Origin: Betaproteobacteria bacterium SCN2
GTDB taxonomy: Bacteria; Pseudomonadota; Gammaproteobacteria; Burkholderiales; Thiobacillaceae
Reading direction: 5' to 3'
Length of the DNA stretch: 64,000 nt
Assembly (NCBI GenBank): GCA_008923285.1
Contig: WBSG01000010.1
Location: forward strand, 1-64,000
The position numbers and the translations under genes were made by a program. The notes beneath the pieces were generated by a model. It did no database searches. It saw only the letters and a list, made by a program, of their open reading frames with translations, and had not been told where the DNA came from. Positions 48,657-60,174 of this stretch are shown here, piece by piece; positions within the stretch are counted from its first letter, which is position 1; each line of letters opens with the position of its first letter.

Positions 48657-49361
48657 TCAAATCGCTTGTTCTTGCATCCAGAGGCAGCCGCCGCCGCTTT
48701 CCTTGTCGATCTGTTTCAGCAAATCGAGATGGGCCGCCACTTCCTGCTCGGGAATTTGCACGGCCAGCGGGCGCGGGCGCTGCCTGCTCCTGTCCTCCCT
48801 GGCGGCCTCGGCATTCGGCCCTGACGAATCCATGACCAGGGTTTCCTGCCCGCGCGTCATGGACAGATAGACCTGGGCCAGCAGTTCACAGTCGAGCAAC
48901 GCACCGTGCAGGGTGCGGGTGGAATTGTCCACGCCATAGCGCTTGCACAGTGCATCGAGGCTGTTGCGCTGGCCCGGATGCAGGTTGCGGGCCATCAGCA
49001 GGGTATCGATCACCTCGCCAATGCAGGTTTCCAGGCCGCCCATGCCATGCAGCGCCAGTTCCGCATTGAGGAAGGCGGTATCGAAGGGAGCGTTGTGGAT
49101 GATGAGCTCCGCGCCGCCAACGAATTCGAGGAGCTCCGCGGCGATGTCGGCGAATCTCGGCTTGTCCTGCAGGAACTCGCGGGTAATGCCGTGAACCTGC
49201 AGCGCCCCCTCCTCGATGTCGCGGTCGGGATTGAGGTAGCGGTGGAAATGGTTGCCGGTAAGCCGCCTGTTGACCATCTCGACCGCGGCGATCTCGATCA
49301 CCCGGTGTCCCTGGCGCGGGTCAAGGCCGGTGGTTTCCGTGTCCAGAATGATTTGTCGCAA
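48657..49361 (-). CDS. dnaQ: DNA polymerase III epsilon subunit
   Basis: 234 residues, the 3'-5' proofreading exonuclease. Exo motifs: I in ILDTETTGLD (about 5-14), II around IIHNAPFDTAFLN (about 96), III near HGALLDCELLAQVYL. The C-terminal tail binds the polymerase alpha subunit. It is 9 bases downstream of rnhA, as in E. coli and many proteobacteria, except that here both genes are on the same strand. Confidence 0.96.
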   Translation of the reverse strand: MRQIILDTETTGLDPRQGHRVIEIAAVEMVNRRLTGNHFHRYLNPDRDIEEGALQVHGITREFLQDKPRFADIAAELLEFVGGAELIIHNAPFDTAFLNAELALHGMGGLETCIGEVIDTLLMARNLHPGQRNSLDALCKRYGVDNSTRTLHGALLDCELLAQVYLSMTRGQETLVMDSSGPNAEAAREDRSRQRPRPLAVQIPEQEVAAHLDLLKQIDKESGGGCLWMQEQAI

Positions 49362-49370
49362 TTTTCTGTC

Positions 49371-49817
49371 TTATCCCGTTATGCCGGCCGCGCCCAGATT
49401 CGCCAGCCTGTCGGCGGATTCGTTGCCCGGGTGTCCGGCGTGCCCCTTCACCCAGATCCATTTGACCGTGTGGCGTGATGATACCGCCTCCAGTTCCTGC
49501 CACAGGTCCTGATTCTTCACTGGCTTGCCGTCGGCCGTCTTCCAGCCCTTGCGCTTCCAGCCGGCCAGCCATTCGCTGATGCCCTTGTGCACGTATTGCG
49601 AATCGGTATGAACGCGGACATGGCTCGGCCGCTTGAGGCTTTTCAGCGCCTCGATCACGGCCTGCAACTCCATGCGGTTGTTGGTGGTGTGGGCTTCGCC
49701 GCCATGCAGTTCCTTGCGATGCGTGCCATAGACCAGCAGCACTCCCCAGCCGCCCGGGCCCGGATTGCCCTTGCAGGCGCCATCGGTGTAGGCGTCCACC
49801 CAGTCAGTGTTTTCCAC
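49371..49817 (-). CDS. rnhA: Ribonuclease HI
   Basis: 148 residues from a GTG at 49817 ([20 protein letters not shown]); a TTG at 49862 adds 15 residues inside the preceding gene and is less likely. Catalytic Asp in YTDGAC, Glu in NNRMELQAV, Asp in HTDSQYV and the His-Asp end [10 protein letters not shown] are visible. It degrades RNA in RNA-DNA hybrids. It overlaps the methyltransferase 3' end by 14 bases. Confidence 0.95.
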   Translation of the reverse strand: MENTDWVDAYTDGACKGNPGPGGWGVLLVYGTHRKELHGGEAHTTNNRMELQAVIEALKSLKRPSHVRVHTDSQYVHKGISEWLAGWKRKGWKTADGKPVKNQDLWQELEAVSSRHTVKWIWVKGHAGHPGNESADRLANLGAAGITG

Positions 49818-50553
49818 GCCGGGTCCGGTAATGGGCAAGATTGTGCACGTTGCGCGCGGCAAGCTGGGGAGCGGCGGCCTTGGCCGGCGTGCTTCTCCAG
49901 GCCGGGGTCAGCACGCGCATGCCATGCACGCGCTTGATCGCCTGCAGGAAGTAGACGCCGCCGCCCATGGCCCACCAGCGGTCGCCTGCGGGCTCCATGA
50001 AGCGGAAGCGCTTCAGCCAGTTGTCCTTGTTGATCGGCGGGCGGTAGCAGCACATGCTGCCTGCCGACAGCTCGAAGCCGAGCAGTTCGAGCCAGTCCCT
50101 GACCCGCGGCATGTTGAGGAAATGGCCGTTCCAGGGAAACCCCCTTTCATGGCCCTTGAGCATGCGGGCAAGGCCCCAGAGGCTGCGCGGGTTGAAGCCG
50201 GACAGTACCAGCCGTCCCTCCGGGCGCAGCACTCTTTCCGCCTCGCGCAGGACTTGGTGGGGATGGTCGGTATATTCCAGCACGTGCGGCATGATCAGCA
50301 GGTCCACCGACTGGCTGTCGAAGGGCAGGAACATGGGCTCGGCCAGCACCTGGGCACGATCGGCCTGGCCGCACTGTATCCGGCCGGGAATACGGCTGTT
50401 GCGCAGGAAGTCGAACTGGTTGAGACCGATCTGCACCGCGTAAAAACCGAATATGTCGGCCACGACGCGGTCATAATAGTTCTGCTCGCGCTCGAGCAGG
50501 TAAGCTCCGAGCGGACTGGCGAACCATTCCGGACTGATTATCGAAGCCTTCAT
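49804..50553 (-). CDS. Class I SAM-dependent methyltransferase (YafS-like)
   Basis: 249 residues from the ATG at 50553; the much longer upstream frame is antisense to gloB. The methyltransferase core is weakly conserved ([16 protein letters not shown], then [20 protein letters not shown], then [18 protein letters not shown]). The neighbourhood gloB / methyltransferase / rnhA / dnaQ is the same as E. coli gloB-yafS-rnhA-dnaQ. The substrate is unknown. Its start codon is only 15 bases from the divergent gloB start. Confidence 0.88.
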   Translation of the reverse strand: MKASIISPEWFASPLGAYLLEREQNYYDRVVADIFGFYAVQIGLNQFDFLRNSRIPGRIQCGQADRAQVLAEPMFLPFDSQSVDLLIMPHVLEYTDHPHQVLREAERVLRPEGRLVLSGFNPRSLWGLARMLKGHERGFPWNGHFLNMPRVRDWLELLGFELSAGSMCCYRPPINKDNWLKRFRFMEPAGDRWWAMGGGVYFLQAIKRVHGMRVLTPAWRSTPAKAAAPQLAARNVHNLAHYRTRRGKH

Positions 50554-50568
50554 GCCTGCCTCAACTCC

Positions 50569-51333
50569 ATGCTGACTGTCACTCCCATTCCCGCATTCAA
50601 TGACAATTATATCTGGGCCCTGCACGATGCGCGTGACATCGTGCTGGTCGATCCCGGCGATGCCGCGCCCTGCATCGAATTCATCGAGTCGCACGGGCTT
50701 GGCCTTGCCGCCATTCTGGTCACCCATCATCACGGCGACCACGTCGGCGGGCTCGCCGCGCTCGCCGCGAAGTATCGCCCCCGCATCTACGGTCCCGCGC
50801 TGGAGAACATTCCGGCCAGGACCGATGCGGTTGCTGACGGCGACACGATCACCCTGCAGTCCCCCGTGCTCCGTTTCAGCGTCATCGCCACGCCCGGCCA
50901 CACGCTCGGCCATGTCGCCTACTACGGCAACGGCCGGCTGTTCTGCGGCGACACTCTGTTCGCCTGCGGCTGCGGCAGGCTGTTCGAGGGCACGCCGGCC
51001 ATGATGGCCGCAAGCCTGGACAGGCTTGCGCAACTGCCCGGGGACACGCTGGTCTTCTGCGCGCATGAATACACCTTGAGCAACATCCGCTTCGCGCGGG
51101 CCGTGGACGGGGCGAACGACGCGCTGCTGGAGCGGGAAAAGCGCGACATGACGTCGCGCAGGAACGGCGTGCCGACCCTGCCCTCCACCCTGGCGCTGGA
51201 GAAGGCAACCAATCCCTTCCTGCGCTGCGGCGAGCCAGCCCTCATCGCGGCGGCCCAGGCACGGCTCGGGCGCCCAGCGCGCGATACCGTGGAAGTGTTT
51301 GCGGCCCTGCGCCGGGCCAAGGACGCCTTTTGA
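50569..51333 (+). CDS. gloB: Hydroxyacylglutathione hydrolase (glyoxalase II)
   Basis: 254 residues. Metallo-beta-lactamase fold with zinc motif THHHGDH near 52, further ligands in TPGHTLGH and CGDTLFACGCGRLFEG, and HEYTLSN near 168. The C-terminal glutathione-binding domain has EREKRDMTSRRNGVPTLPST. It hydrolyses S-lactoylglutathione in methylglyoxal detoxification. It is divergent from the methyltransferase gene and 78 bases before mltD. Confidence 0.95.
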   Translation: MLTVTPIPAFNDNYIWALHDARDIVLVDPGDAAPCIEFIESHGLGLAAILVTHHHGDHVGGLAALAAKYRPRIYGPALENIPARTDAVADGDTITLQSPVLRFSVIATPGHTLGHVAYYGNGRLFCGDTLFACGCGRLFEGTPAMMAASLDRLAQLPGDTLVFCAHEYTLSNIRFARAVDGANDALLEREKRDMTSRRNGVPTLPSTLALEKATNPFLRCGEPALIAAAQARLGRPARDTVEVFAALRRAKDAF

Positions 51334-51411
51334 GCGTTTTGTGCGGTTGACCTCGCCGGTCGACGGGCATAGGATTTGGCCTGCGCACAATTACACCTGT
51401 AGGAGAAAGTC

Positions 51412-52932
51412 TTGCGCCTGCGTTTGATTGCATCGTTTGCCGTTTCCATCGGCCTGATGTCGCCGGTGGCCTACGGCGCGCAGGAAGTGCAACTGGCCTA
51501 CAACGACAGCAGCCCTTCCTCCGCGTTCGCATTCACCGAAAGCACCGACAATCTCTGGGATCGCCTTCGCGACGGCCTCAAGCTCGCCGAATTCGAGTCC
51601 CCGCTGACCCAGGTTCACGTCGACTGGTACGCCAAGCGGCCGGACTATGTCGCGCGCATGCTGGACCGCTCGCGGCGTTATCTCTATCACATCGTGGAGG
51701 CGGTAGAGGAACGCGGCATGCCGATGGAAATCGCGCTCCTGCCCATGATCGAGAGCGCCTTCAATCCGCAGGCCTATTCGCGTTCGCACGCAGCCGGAAT
51801 CTGGCAGTTCATTCCGTCCACCGGCCAGAATTTCGGACTCAAGCAGAACCCCTGGTACGACGGCCGGCGCGATGTCGCCGCGGCAACCCGGGCCGCGCTG
51901 GATTACCTGCAAAAGCTTTACCGGGACTTTGGCTCCTGGGAACTGGCCCTGGCCGCCTACAACTGCGGCGAGGGCTGCGTATCCCGCGCCATCCAGAAGA
52001 ACGCCGCGCAGGGCAAGCCGACCGACTACCAGAGCCTGGCATTGCCGCCCGAAACCCGCCACTACGTGCCCAAGCTGATGGCGATGCGGCAACTGGTGCT
52101 CCACCCGGAGAGTTTTGGCGTCGAGCTGAACCAGATTCCCAACGAGCCGTATTTCACCCAGGTCTCGATCAACACCGGGGCCATGGACGTGCGTTCCGCC
52201 GCCAGGCTGGCGGGTCTTTCGGTCGACGAGTTCCTCGCCCTCAACCCGGCCTTCCCGCGCAAGCTGATCAAGGCGGGCAGCAGCGTTTCCGTGCTGGTGC
52301 CGGTCGACCACGCCGAAGCCTTCCAGTCCAACCTGGACAAGGGCGAATGGGACAGATGGGAGCCGGTCAGCGCCAGGAAAGGCATGACCGTGGCTGAAAT
52401 CGCCGAGCAGTTCGGCACCACGCCGGAGCGGATCGCGGAGCACAACCAGCTGCACCTGCGCAACGGCCGCCTCATCAAGGACCAGGTCATTCTCGCCCCG
52501 CTCGGCAATGCAGAAAGCAGCGACCTCGCGGCTGCGACCTGGCAGGAAGCAGAAGCCGAGTCCAGGCAGCCGAGCGGCACCCCGGCGGAATACTATGTAG
52601 TGCGCAGGGGCGGGACGGTCGAACAGCTGGCCCGCAAGCTCGGCATCAAGGCGAGCGACATCCGGCTGTGGAACAAGCTGAAGTCCTCCAGGCTCCATGC
52701 CGGCCAGCGCCTGGTGGTAAAGCCGGCCACCTCCGAGGCCGCTTCTGCCAGGCTCGCGTCCGGCGCGGACAAAACCGCCAAGGCTGCCACCCGCTACACC
52801 GTGCGTCGCGGCGACACGCTGTATTCGATCGCCAATCGCTTCAACGTTTCAGTCTCGCAGCTGAAAAGCTGGAACAAGCTGCAAAGCAACCACGTGCAGG
52901 CAGGCCGTCAGCTCACCATCAAGCGCAGCTAG
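51412..52932 (+). CDS. mltD: Membrane-bound lytic murein transglycosylase D
   Basis: 506 residues, TTG start with AGGAG six bases upstream. The signal peptide ends near VAYGAQ; I see no lipobox Cys, unlike E. coli MltD. The SLT domain has the catalytic Glu in LLPMIESAFNPQAYSRS and the motif AAGIWQFIPSTGQNFGL (about 100-135). Three LysM peptidoglycan-binding repeats cover about 320-365, 395-440 and 460-505, the last being YTVRRGDTLYSIANRFNVSV. The conserved neighbour gloB supports the name. Confidence 0.93.
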   Translation: MRLRLIASFAVSIGLMSPVAYGAQEVQLAYNDSSPSSAFAFTESTDNLWDRLRDGLKLAEFESPLTQVHVDWYAKRPDYVARMLDRSRRYLYHIVEAVEERGMPMEIALLPMIESAFNPQAYSRSHAAGIWQFIPSTGQNFGLKQNPWYDGRRDVAAATRAALDYLQKLYRDFGSWELALAAYNCGEGCVSRAIQKNAAQGKPTDYQSLALPPETRHYVPKLMAMRQLVLHPESFGVELNQIPNEPYFTQVSINTGAMDVRSAARLAGLSVDEFLALNPAFPRKLIKAGSSVSVLVPVDHAEAFQSNLDKGEWDRWEPVSARKGMTVAEIAEQFGTTPERIAEHNQLHLRNGRLIKDQVILAPLGNAESSDLAAATWQEAEAESRQPSGTPAEYYVVRRGGTVEQLARKLGIKASDIRLWNKLKSSRLHAGQRLVVKPATSEAASARLASGADKTAKAATRYTVRRGDTLYSIANRFNVSVSQLKSWNKLQSNHVQAGRQLTIKRS

Positions 52933-52950
52933 GGGCCCAACCCCCGCCGC

Positions 52951-54728
<1,778 letters not shown>

Positions 54729-54732
<4 letters not shown>

Positions 54733-56138
54733 GCCTTGCCTCCCCTCGCGGCCGTGCGCGGATCGAATGCATCCTGCACCACATCGGCGAACAGGTTGGC
54801 CGCCAGCACCAGCGCGAACATGAAGCTGAATGCCGCCAGCAGCGGCCACCACACGATGGGTTCGCGCGCGAGTTCCATACGCGCGGCATTGATCATGTTG
54901 CCCCAGCTGTTCATCACCGGGTCGACGCCGACGCCGACATAGGACAGGATCGCCTCGGCCAGCACGAGGCCGGAAAAATCCATCACCACCGTGATCAGGA
55001 TGAGATGCTGAACGTTGGGCAGGATGTGGCGCGCGAGGATGCGCGGGCCCGAAACGCCGAAGGCGCGCGCGGCCGTGACGTAGTCCAGCTCGCGCAGCTT
55101 CAGCGTCTCGGCGCGCAGCAGGCGCGCGAGCCCGGTCCAGCCGGTGAGGCCGATGATCACGCACAGCGCCAGCAGGCGCACGTCGGCGCGCTCGGCCACC
55201 GAAGAGAAACTCGCCTCGTTCTGCTCGATGAACACCTGAACGATCAGCACCGCGGCCGCCACCAGCAGCACCCAGGGAATCGAGTTGAGCGTGGTGTAGA
55301 CGTACTGGATGAAATCATCCACCCAGCCGCGGAAATAGCCCGCCAGCAGGCCGAGGCCGATGGCCGCCGGCAAGGTCACCAAGGTAGTCAGCGTTCCGAT
55401 CACGAGGCCGGTGCGGATGCTCTTGAGCGACTGGTAAAGCACATCCTGGCCGACCTTGTCGGTGCCGAACACGTGATAGCCGCCAGCCAGGCTCGCCACG
55501 GCGCCGCACGTCAGCAGCAGCATCGACACCGTGAGCAGCAGACTCTTCCAGGCGATATCCCCCTCCTGCGGGCGCCACAGGCGCACTAGTGCGGCAGCGA
55601 AGCCGCAGCGCCACAAGCGTTTCAGGGGTACGGCCAGCAAAACGGCGAATAGCAGGGAAGCCGCCAGCCCCAGCGCCAGCCCCTTCAGTGTGCGTGCCAT
55701 GACATCGCCCAGCCAGTCCTGCTGCGGGTCGGCCAGGTGCGCGCCGCCGAACTGCAGTCGCGGCGTTTCGCGCACGGTGCTGCCGTCCGGCCGCTGAACG
55801 GTTTCCCGTGACTGGGCATGCGTGGCGAGCGGCGCCGAGTAGGTGCGCTCGTTGCGCGCCGTAAACGGAACCAGGGCCCGGTCCAGCAGGCTTTTCACTT
55901 CCACGTCGAGCTGGCCGTTATCGAGCCGTTCGCGGTAATGCAGGCTGTCAGCCAGGCCGACCAGCACGAAAACGCCGAGCACTGCCAGCGACGACATGCC
56001 CATCGGCCGGGCCAGAACCTTGCGCCAGGATGCGCGCAGCGCCGGGGTGCGCGCGATGTGCCAGGCGAAGCCGCCGCAGATCAGCACCAGCAGCCAGATG
56101 AGCGCATCCGTCCACAGGATCACCGGCTGGAAGCTCAT
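54729..56138 (-). CDS. Oligopeptide ABC transporter permease (YejE-like)
   Basis: 469 residues. N-terminal helices at about 10-28 and 48-65, a periplasmic insert (about 70-150), helices near 150-175 and 200-225, then the OppC-type permease core with the ATPase contact EAA-like loop ([20 protein letters not shown]) and final helices. It is longer than usual YejE (about 340) because of the periplasmic insert. It overlaps both neighbours by 4 bases. Confidence 0.92.
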
Positions 56139-57112
56139 GTCAGCTTCACCCGCGGATCGACCAGCGTATAAGACAAGTCGGTCAGCAAGAGGCCCAGAAT
56201 GTAGAGCGCCGAGCCGAGGAAGACCATGGATTGCACGATGGCGAAGTCCTGCGCGCGGATGGCGTCGATGGTGTAGCTGCCGAGCCCGGGAATGCCGAAG
56301 AAGGATTCGGTGACCAGGCTACCGGTAAAGAGCAGCGGCAGCACCACCACCGCACCGGTGAGAATCGGGATCATGCCGTTCTTCAGCACATGGCGGAACA
56401 GCACGCGCAGCTCCGACAACCCCTTGGCGCGCGCCGTGCGCACGTAGTCCTTGCCGATTTCCTCAATGAAGATGGTGCGATACCAGCGCGCCCCGCTGCC
56501 GATGCCGGCAGCCACCGACACCAGCACCGGCAGGAGAATGAACTTGAAGCCGTCGATGCCGCCGCCGAAGCCGGAAATCGGCAGCCATTGCCACAGCTTG
56601 GCGATAAAATACTGGCCGGCGATGATGTAGAACAGGCTGGAAATCGACATCAGCGCGATCAATCCGGCCACGCCGGCATATTCCAGCCGCGTGCCGCGAT
56701 AAAAGATCATCAGCAAGGCCGCGGTGATGTTGACCATGATGCCGATGACGAATACCGGCAGCGCGATCGCCAGCGAGGGCCACATGCGCGTCTTGATGTC
56801 GCGCGCGATGTCGCGGCCATCGTCGGCCTTGCCGAAATCGAAGCTGAACAGCTTGATCGAGCGGTCGACGAACAGCGTTTCGGTCACGGCCCGGATTCCG
56901 TGCTGCTCAGGGTTGTGGAACAAGGGCTTGTCGTAGCCGTGCTCGGCCTTCCACTGTTCGATCGCCTCGGGCGTGACGTGCTTCACGCCGAGGTGAATGC
57001 GCGCCATGTTGTCCGGCGTGTTGACGACGAAGAACAGGAAGAAGGTAATGAGGTTGACCCCGATGAGGATGGGGATGGCGTACAGCAGGCGGCGCAGGAT
57101 GTAGCGGATCAT
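56135..57112 (-). CDS. Oligopeptide ABC transporter permease (YejB-like)
   Basis: 325 residues, OppB/DppB family: the start [20 protein letters not shown] is the classical N-terminus, and six membrane helices can be placed. The loop GKDYVRTARAKGLSELRVLF contacts the ATPase. The C-terminus is [17 protein letters not shown]. It overlaps the substrate-binding gene by 4 bases and the next permease by 4 bases. Confidence 0.94.
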   Translation of the reverse strand: MIRYILRRLLYAIPILIGVNLITFFLFFVVNTPDNMARIHLGVKHVTPEAIEQWKAEHGYDKPLFHNPEQHGIRAVTETLFVDRSIKLFSFDFGKADDGRDIARDIKTRMWPSLAIALPVFVIGIMVNITAALLMIFYRGTRLEYAGVAGLIALMSISSLFYIIAGQYFIAKLWQWLPISGFGGGIDGFKFILLPVLVSVAAGIGSGARWYRTIFIEEIGKDYVRTARAKGLSELRVLFRHVLKNGMIPILTGAVVVLPLLFTGSLVTESFFGIPGLGSYTIDAIRAQDFAIVQSMVFLGSALYILGLLLTDLSYTLVDPRVKLT

Positions 57113-59238
57113 CCCCGCCCCTCCTCATGCCTGCGATACTGGCGCCAGGCCGGCCAGAACAGGGCCAGCAGGACGATCGCGCCCGCGGCGAAGGGCCACA
57201 GCACCGGACGATTCCATTGCGCCCGGCTCTGTTCGCGCAATCCGGCGTCGATGCGCCGGTATTTCAGCGTGTTGTTGGCCATGAGGTTGGGCTTGACGTT
57301 GCCGACCCAGGCATGCTGCAGGCTGAAGCCCTTGGGAAAGAAGCCGAACAGCCAGGGCGCATCCTCGCGCAGGATGGCGGTCATGCGGTCAATGACTTGC
57401 TGCCGTTCGGGGCCGTTGGCCATGCCCTTCATCTGCGCGAACAGGCGGTCGAATTCCGCATTACCGTAATTGGCGGCATTCTCGCCGTTCCTGCCGGCCT
57501 TGGCGTTGGGTCCGTAGAGCAGGAACAGGAAGTTCTCCGGGTCGGGATAATCGGCGTTCCAGCCCCATTCGAAGAGTTGCGCATTGCCGCGCAGCATCTT
57601 GTCCTGGAAGCGGTTGTAGTCGGTGGCGCGGATCACCAGCTGGATGTCGAGCTTCCTGAACTGCTTGATCAGCCAGTCGAGCCGCGACTTGGCGTCGGGG
57701 CCGGTGGCGGCGGTATCGAAATACAGCACCAGCGGCTCGCCGGTCCTGGCATTGCGGCCGTTTGGATAGCCGGCTTCACGCAATAGCCGTTTAGCCTCCT
57801 CGATGCTGCGGCGCTGGCCGGGGGCGGCATAGACCACGGGGTTGAAATCGTCCTTGTAGCCGAAGATGCCGGGCGGCAGCGGACCATGCGCGGAAATGCC
57901 GCGCCCATTGAGGAAAATGGAAATGAATTCCTCGTAATCGACCGCAATGGAAATGGCCTGCCTGAGCTTGCGAGCGGCCTCGCCGCCGGGATGCCCCACC
58001 AGCGGGTCCTTCATGTTGAAGCCCATGTAGCGGTTGGAGGTGGTGACGGCCGTGACCAGCTTGATGCCCTTCGCCCTCATCTCCGGCGCAAGATCGGCCT
58101 CGCCATCGGGCGTGAACTGCACGGCCTGATCGAAATTGTCGGAGCTGATGCCGGAAGCATCGTAGTAGCCCTGCTGGAATTTGTTCCACTGCGGGATGTC
58201 CTCCTTTTCCAGGGTGAATACCGCGCGATCGAGCAGGGGCAGCGTCTTGCCGGCGTCCGCCAGCAGGCCTTTTTCCGCATCGCCCGGCTCGCCTTCGCCG
58301 GGATAGGTTTCGCCATGGAAATTTGGATTGCGCGTCAGCACCATGCGGCGGTTGGGATCGTTCTCGCTCAGCATGAACGGTCCGGTGCCGACCGGGAACC
58401 AGTCAAGGTTGAGGTTGCGCTCGGCCATGCCCGGCTGGGCGTAGAACCGCTCCGCCTCCCACGGTACCGGCGCGAAGAACGGCATCGCCAGCCAGTAGAT
58501 GAACTGCGGGTAGTGCGTCTTCAGGGAGATGCGGAAGCTGTATTTGCCGGTAACCTGAGCGCCGGAAAAATCATGCGGGCGCAGGTCGAACCAGGCGGCT
58601 TTCGGCAGCGCCTCGGCCGCCCTGGACAGGCGCTGATTGAATTCGTCGAGGCCCTCGATGTATTCGCTCATGAGGCCGAAGATCGGCGAGTTGATGCGCG
58701 GACTGGCGAGACGCTTGACCTCGTACACGTAATCCTCTGCCACAAGCTCGCGGCTGCCTGCATGCTCGAAGTCGCCGAGCGTGTCGATGCCCTCGAGATC
58801 CTGCGCCGAGAGCCCGAAGTAGCGCGGCTCGCCGTCCGGCAAGCGCGCGAAGGCCGGATGCGGCTGGTAGCGGATGCCGGGCCTGATCGTGATGTCGTAG
58901 GTGGTACGGGCAATGGCCGACGTGGGCGCGTCGGCAGGCAGTTCGCGCCCCGCCCGGTCCCAGTAGCGCACTACCGGCATGCCCTCGGTGGTCAGCGGCT
59001 CCAGCGCGTAGGGCCGCTTGAGAAAATGGTATTGCAGCGGCGGCTCATAGATCTGGCCGGTGAATTCGACCTCGTTGCTGCTGTACGAACGCGCCGGATC
59101 GAGCCGCTTGGGGCGCTCCTCGAACACGGTATACAGCGTGTTGGTGGATGCGTCCTCGGTGGGATAGGGATTGTTCCAGGCCTCGCCGCAGCCTGACAGC
59201 AGAACCGGCAACAATAAGGAGATGAGCCAGAGACGCAT
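57109..59238 (-). CDS. Oligopeptide-binding lipoprotein with C-terminal membrane helix
   Basis: 709 residues from the ATG at 59238. A lipobox (VLLSGC, Cys about 17) gives N-terminal lipid anchoring. The body is a cluster C (SBP_bac_5) binding protein, with [20 protein letters not shown] near the start and [19 protein letters not shown] near 595. Unusually, the C-terminus has a membrane helix ([20 protein letters not shown]) and a basic tail, so it may be anchored at both ends. First gene of the four-gene transporter operon, divergent from fabI. Confidence 0.92.
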   Translation of the reverse strand: MRLWLISLLLPVLLSGCGEAWNNPYPTEDASTNTLYTVFEERPKRLDPARSYSSNEVEFTGQIYEPPLQYHFLKRPYALEPLTTEGMPVVRYWDRAGRELPADAPTSAIARTTYDITIRPGIRYQPHPAFARLPDGEPRYFGLSAQDLEGIDTLGDFEHAGSRELVAEDYVYEVKRLASPRINSPIFGLMSEYIEGLDEFNQRLSRAAEALPKAAWFDLRPHDFSGAQVTGKYSFRISLKTHYPQFIYWLAMPFFAPVPWEAERFYAQPGMAERNLNLDWFPVGTGPFMLSENDPNRRMVLTRNPNFHGETYPGEGEPGDAEKGLLADAGKTLPLLDRAVFTLEKEDIPQWNKFQQGYYDASGISSDNFDQAVQFTPDGEADLAPEMRAKGIKLVTAVTTSNRYMGFNMKDPLVGHPGGEAARKLRQAISIAVDYEEFISIFLNGRGISAHGPLPPGIFGYKDDFNPVVYAAPGQRRSIEEAKRLLREAGYPNGRNARTGEPLVLYFDTAATGPDAKSRLDWLIKQFRKLDIQLVIRATDYNRFQDKMLRGNAQLFEWGWNADYPDPENFLFLLYGPNAKAGRNGENAANYGNAEFDRLFAQMKGMANGPERQQVIDRMTAILREDAPWLFGFFPKGFSLQHAWVGNVKPNLMANNTLKYRRIDAGLREQSRAQWNRPVLWPFAAGAIVLLALFWPAWRQYRRHEEGRG

Positions 59239-59322
59239 GGGCAGATAGTGTACCAAGGCTGGGCGGCTTGTCAGCGTATAATCCGGCTATTCGATTATTG
59301 TTCTCAGCTGCAAGGAAAAGAC

Positions 59323-60105
59323 ATGGGTTTTCTCGCCGGCAAAAAAATCCTCATCACCGGACTGATCAGCAACCGTTCCATCGCCTATGGCATTGCCGGC
59401 GCCTGCAAGCGCGAAGGCGCCGAACTCGCCTTCACCTACCAGGGCGACCGTGCCAAGGACCGTGTGGTCGAATTCGCCAGGGAGTTCGGCTCCGACATCG
59501 CCCTGCCCTGCGACGTCTCCAGCGACGAAGAGATCGAAGCGGTCTTCGTCGAACTGGCAAAGAAATGGGACGGCCTCGACGGCCTCGTGCATTCCGTCGC
59601 CTTCGCCCCCAAGCAGGCGCTGACTGGCGACTACCTTGATGCGGTGACGCGCGAAAACTTCCGCATCGCCCACGACATCAGTTCCTACAGCTTCGCTGCC
59701 CTGGCCAAGGCGGCACTGCCAATGATGGAAGGCCGCAATGCCGCCTTGCTTACGCTCAGCTATCTCGGCGCCATCCGCTCCGTGCCCAACTACAACGTCA
59801 TGGGACTGGCCAAGGCCAGCCTGGAGTCCGGCGTCTATTACATGGCGCAAAGCCTCGGGCCGCGCGGCATCCGCGTGAATGCGGTATCCGCAGGCCCGAT
59901 CAGGACCCTGGCCGCAAGCGGCATCGCCAATTTCAATGAGAAGCTGGACATCGTCGCAAAGAATGCCCCGCTGCGCCGCAACGTTACCATCGACGAAGTC
60001 GGCAATGCCGCCGCCTTCCTGCTGTCGGACCTCGCTTCCGGCATCACCGGCGAAATTACCTACGTGGATGCGGGCTTCAACACCACGGCTGGCGCCGAGA
60101 CATGA
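59323..60105 (+). CDS. fabI: Enoyl-[acyl-carrier-protein] reductase [NADH]
   Basis: 260 residues from the ATG at 59323 after AAGGAAAAGAC; the open frame extends upstream. It reduces enoyl-ACP in the last step of fatty-acid elongation. Nucleotide-binding start [19 protein letters not shown]; active-site Tyr and Lys in [20 protein letters not shown]; end [20 protein letters not shown] at 59277-59282 may be its -10 box, though the -35 is weak. Divergent from the peptide-binding gene. Confidence 0.97.
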   Translation: MGFLAGKKILITGLISNRSIAYGIAGACKREGAELAFTYQGDRAKDRVVEFAREFGSDIALPCDVSSDEEIEAVFVELAKKWDGLDGLVHSVAFAPKQALTGDYLDAVTRENFRIAHDISSYSFAALAKAALPMMEGRNAALLTLSYLGAIRSVPNYNVMGLAKASLESGVYYMAQSLGPRGIRVNAVSAGPIRTLAASGIANFNEKLDIVAKNAPLRRNVTIDEVGNAAAFLLSDLASGITGEITYVDAGFNTTAGAET

Positions 60106-60124
60106 CCGAATCCAGCCTGCGATG

Positions 60125-60154
60125 AAAAAAACGCGCCTCTCGGCGCGTTTTTTT
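60125..60154. terminator. Terminator between fabI and ppiD
   Basis: A run, stem ACGCGCC / GGCGCGT with loop TCTC, then seven T residues. It lies between converging genes and can work both ways. Confidence 0.9.
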
Positions 60155-60174
60155 CGGCGGGTCTGGCCGTTGCC

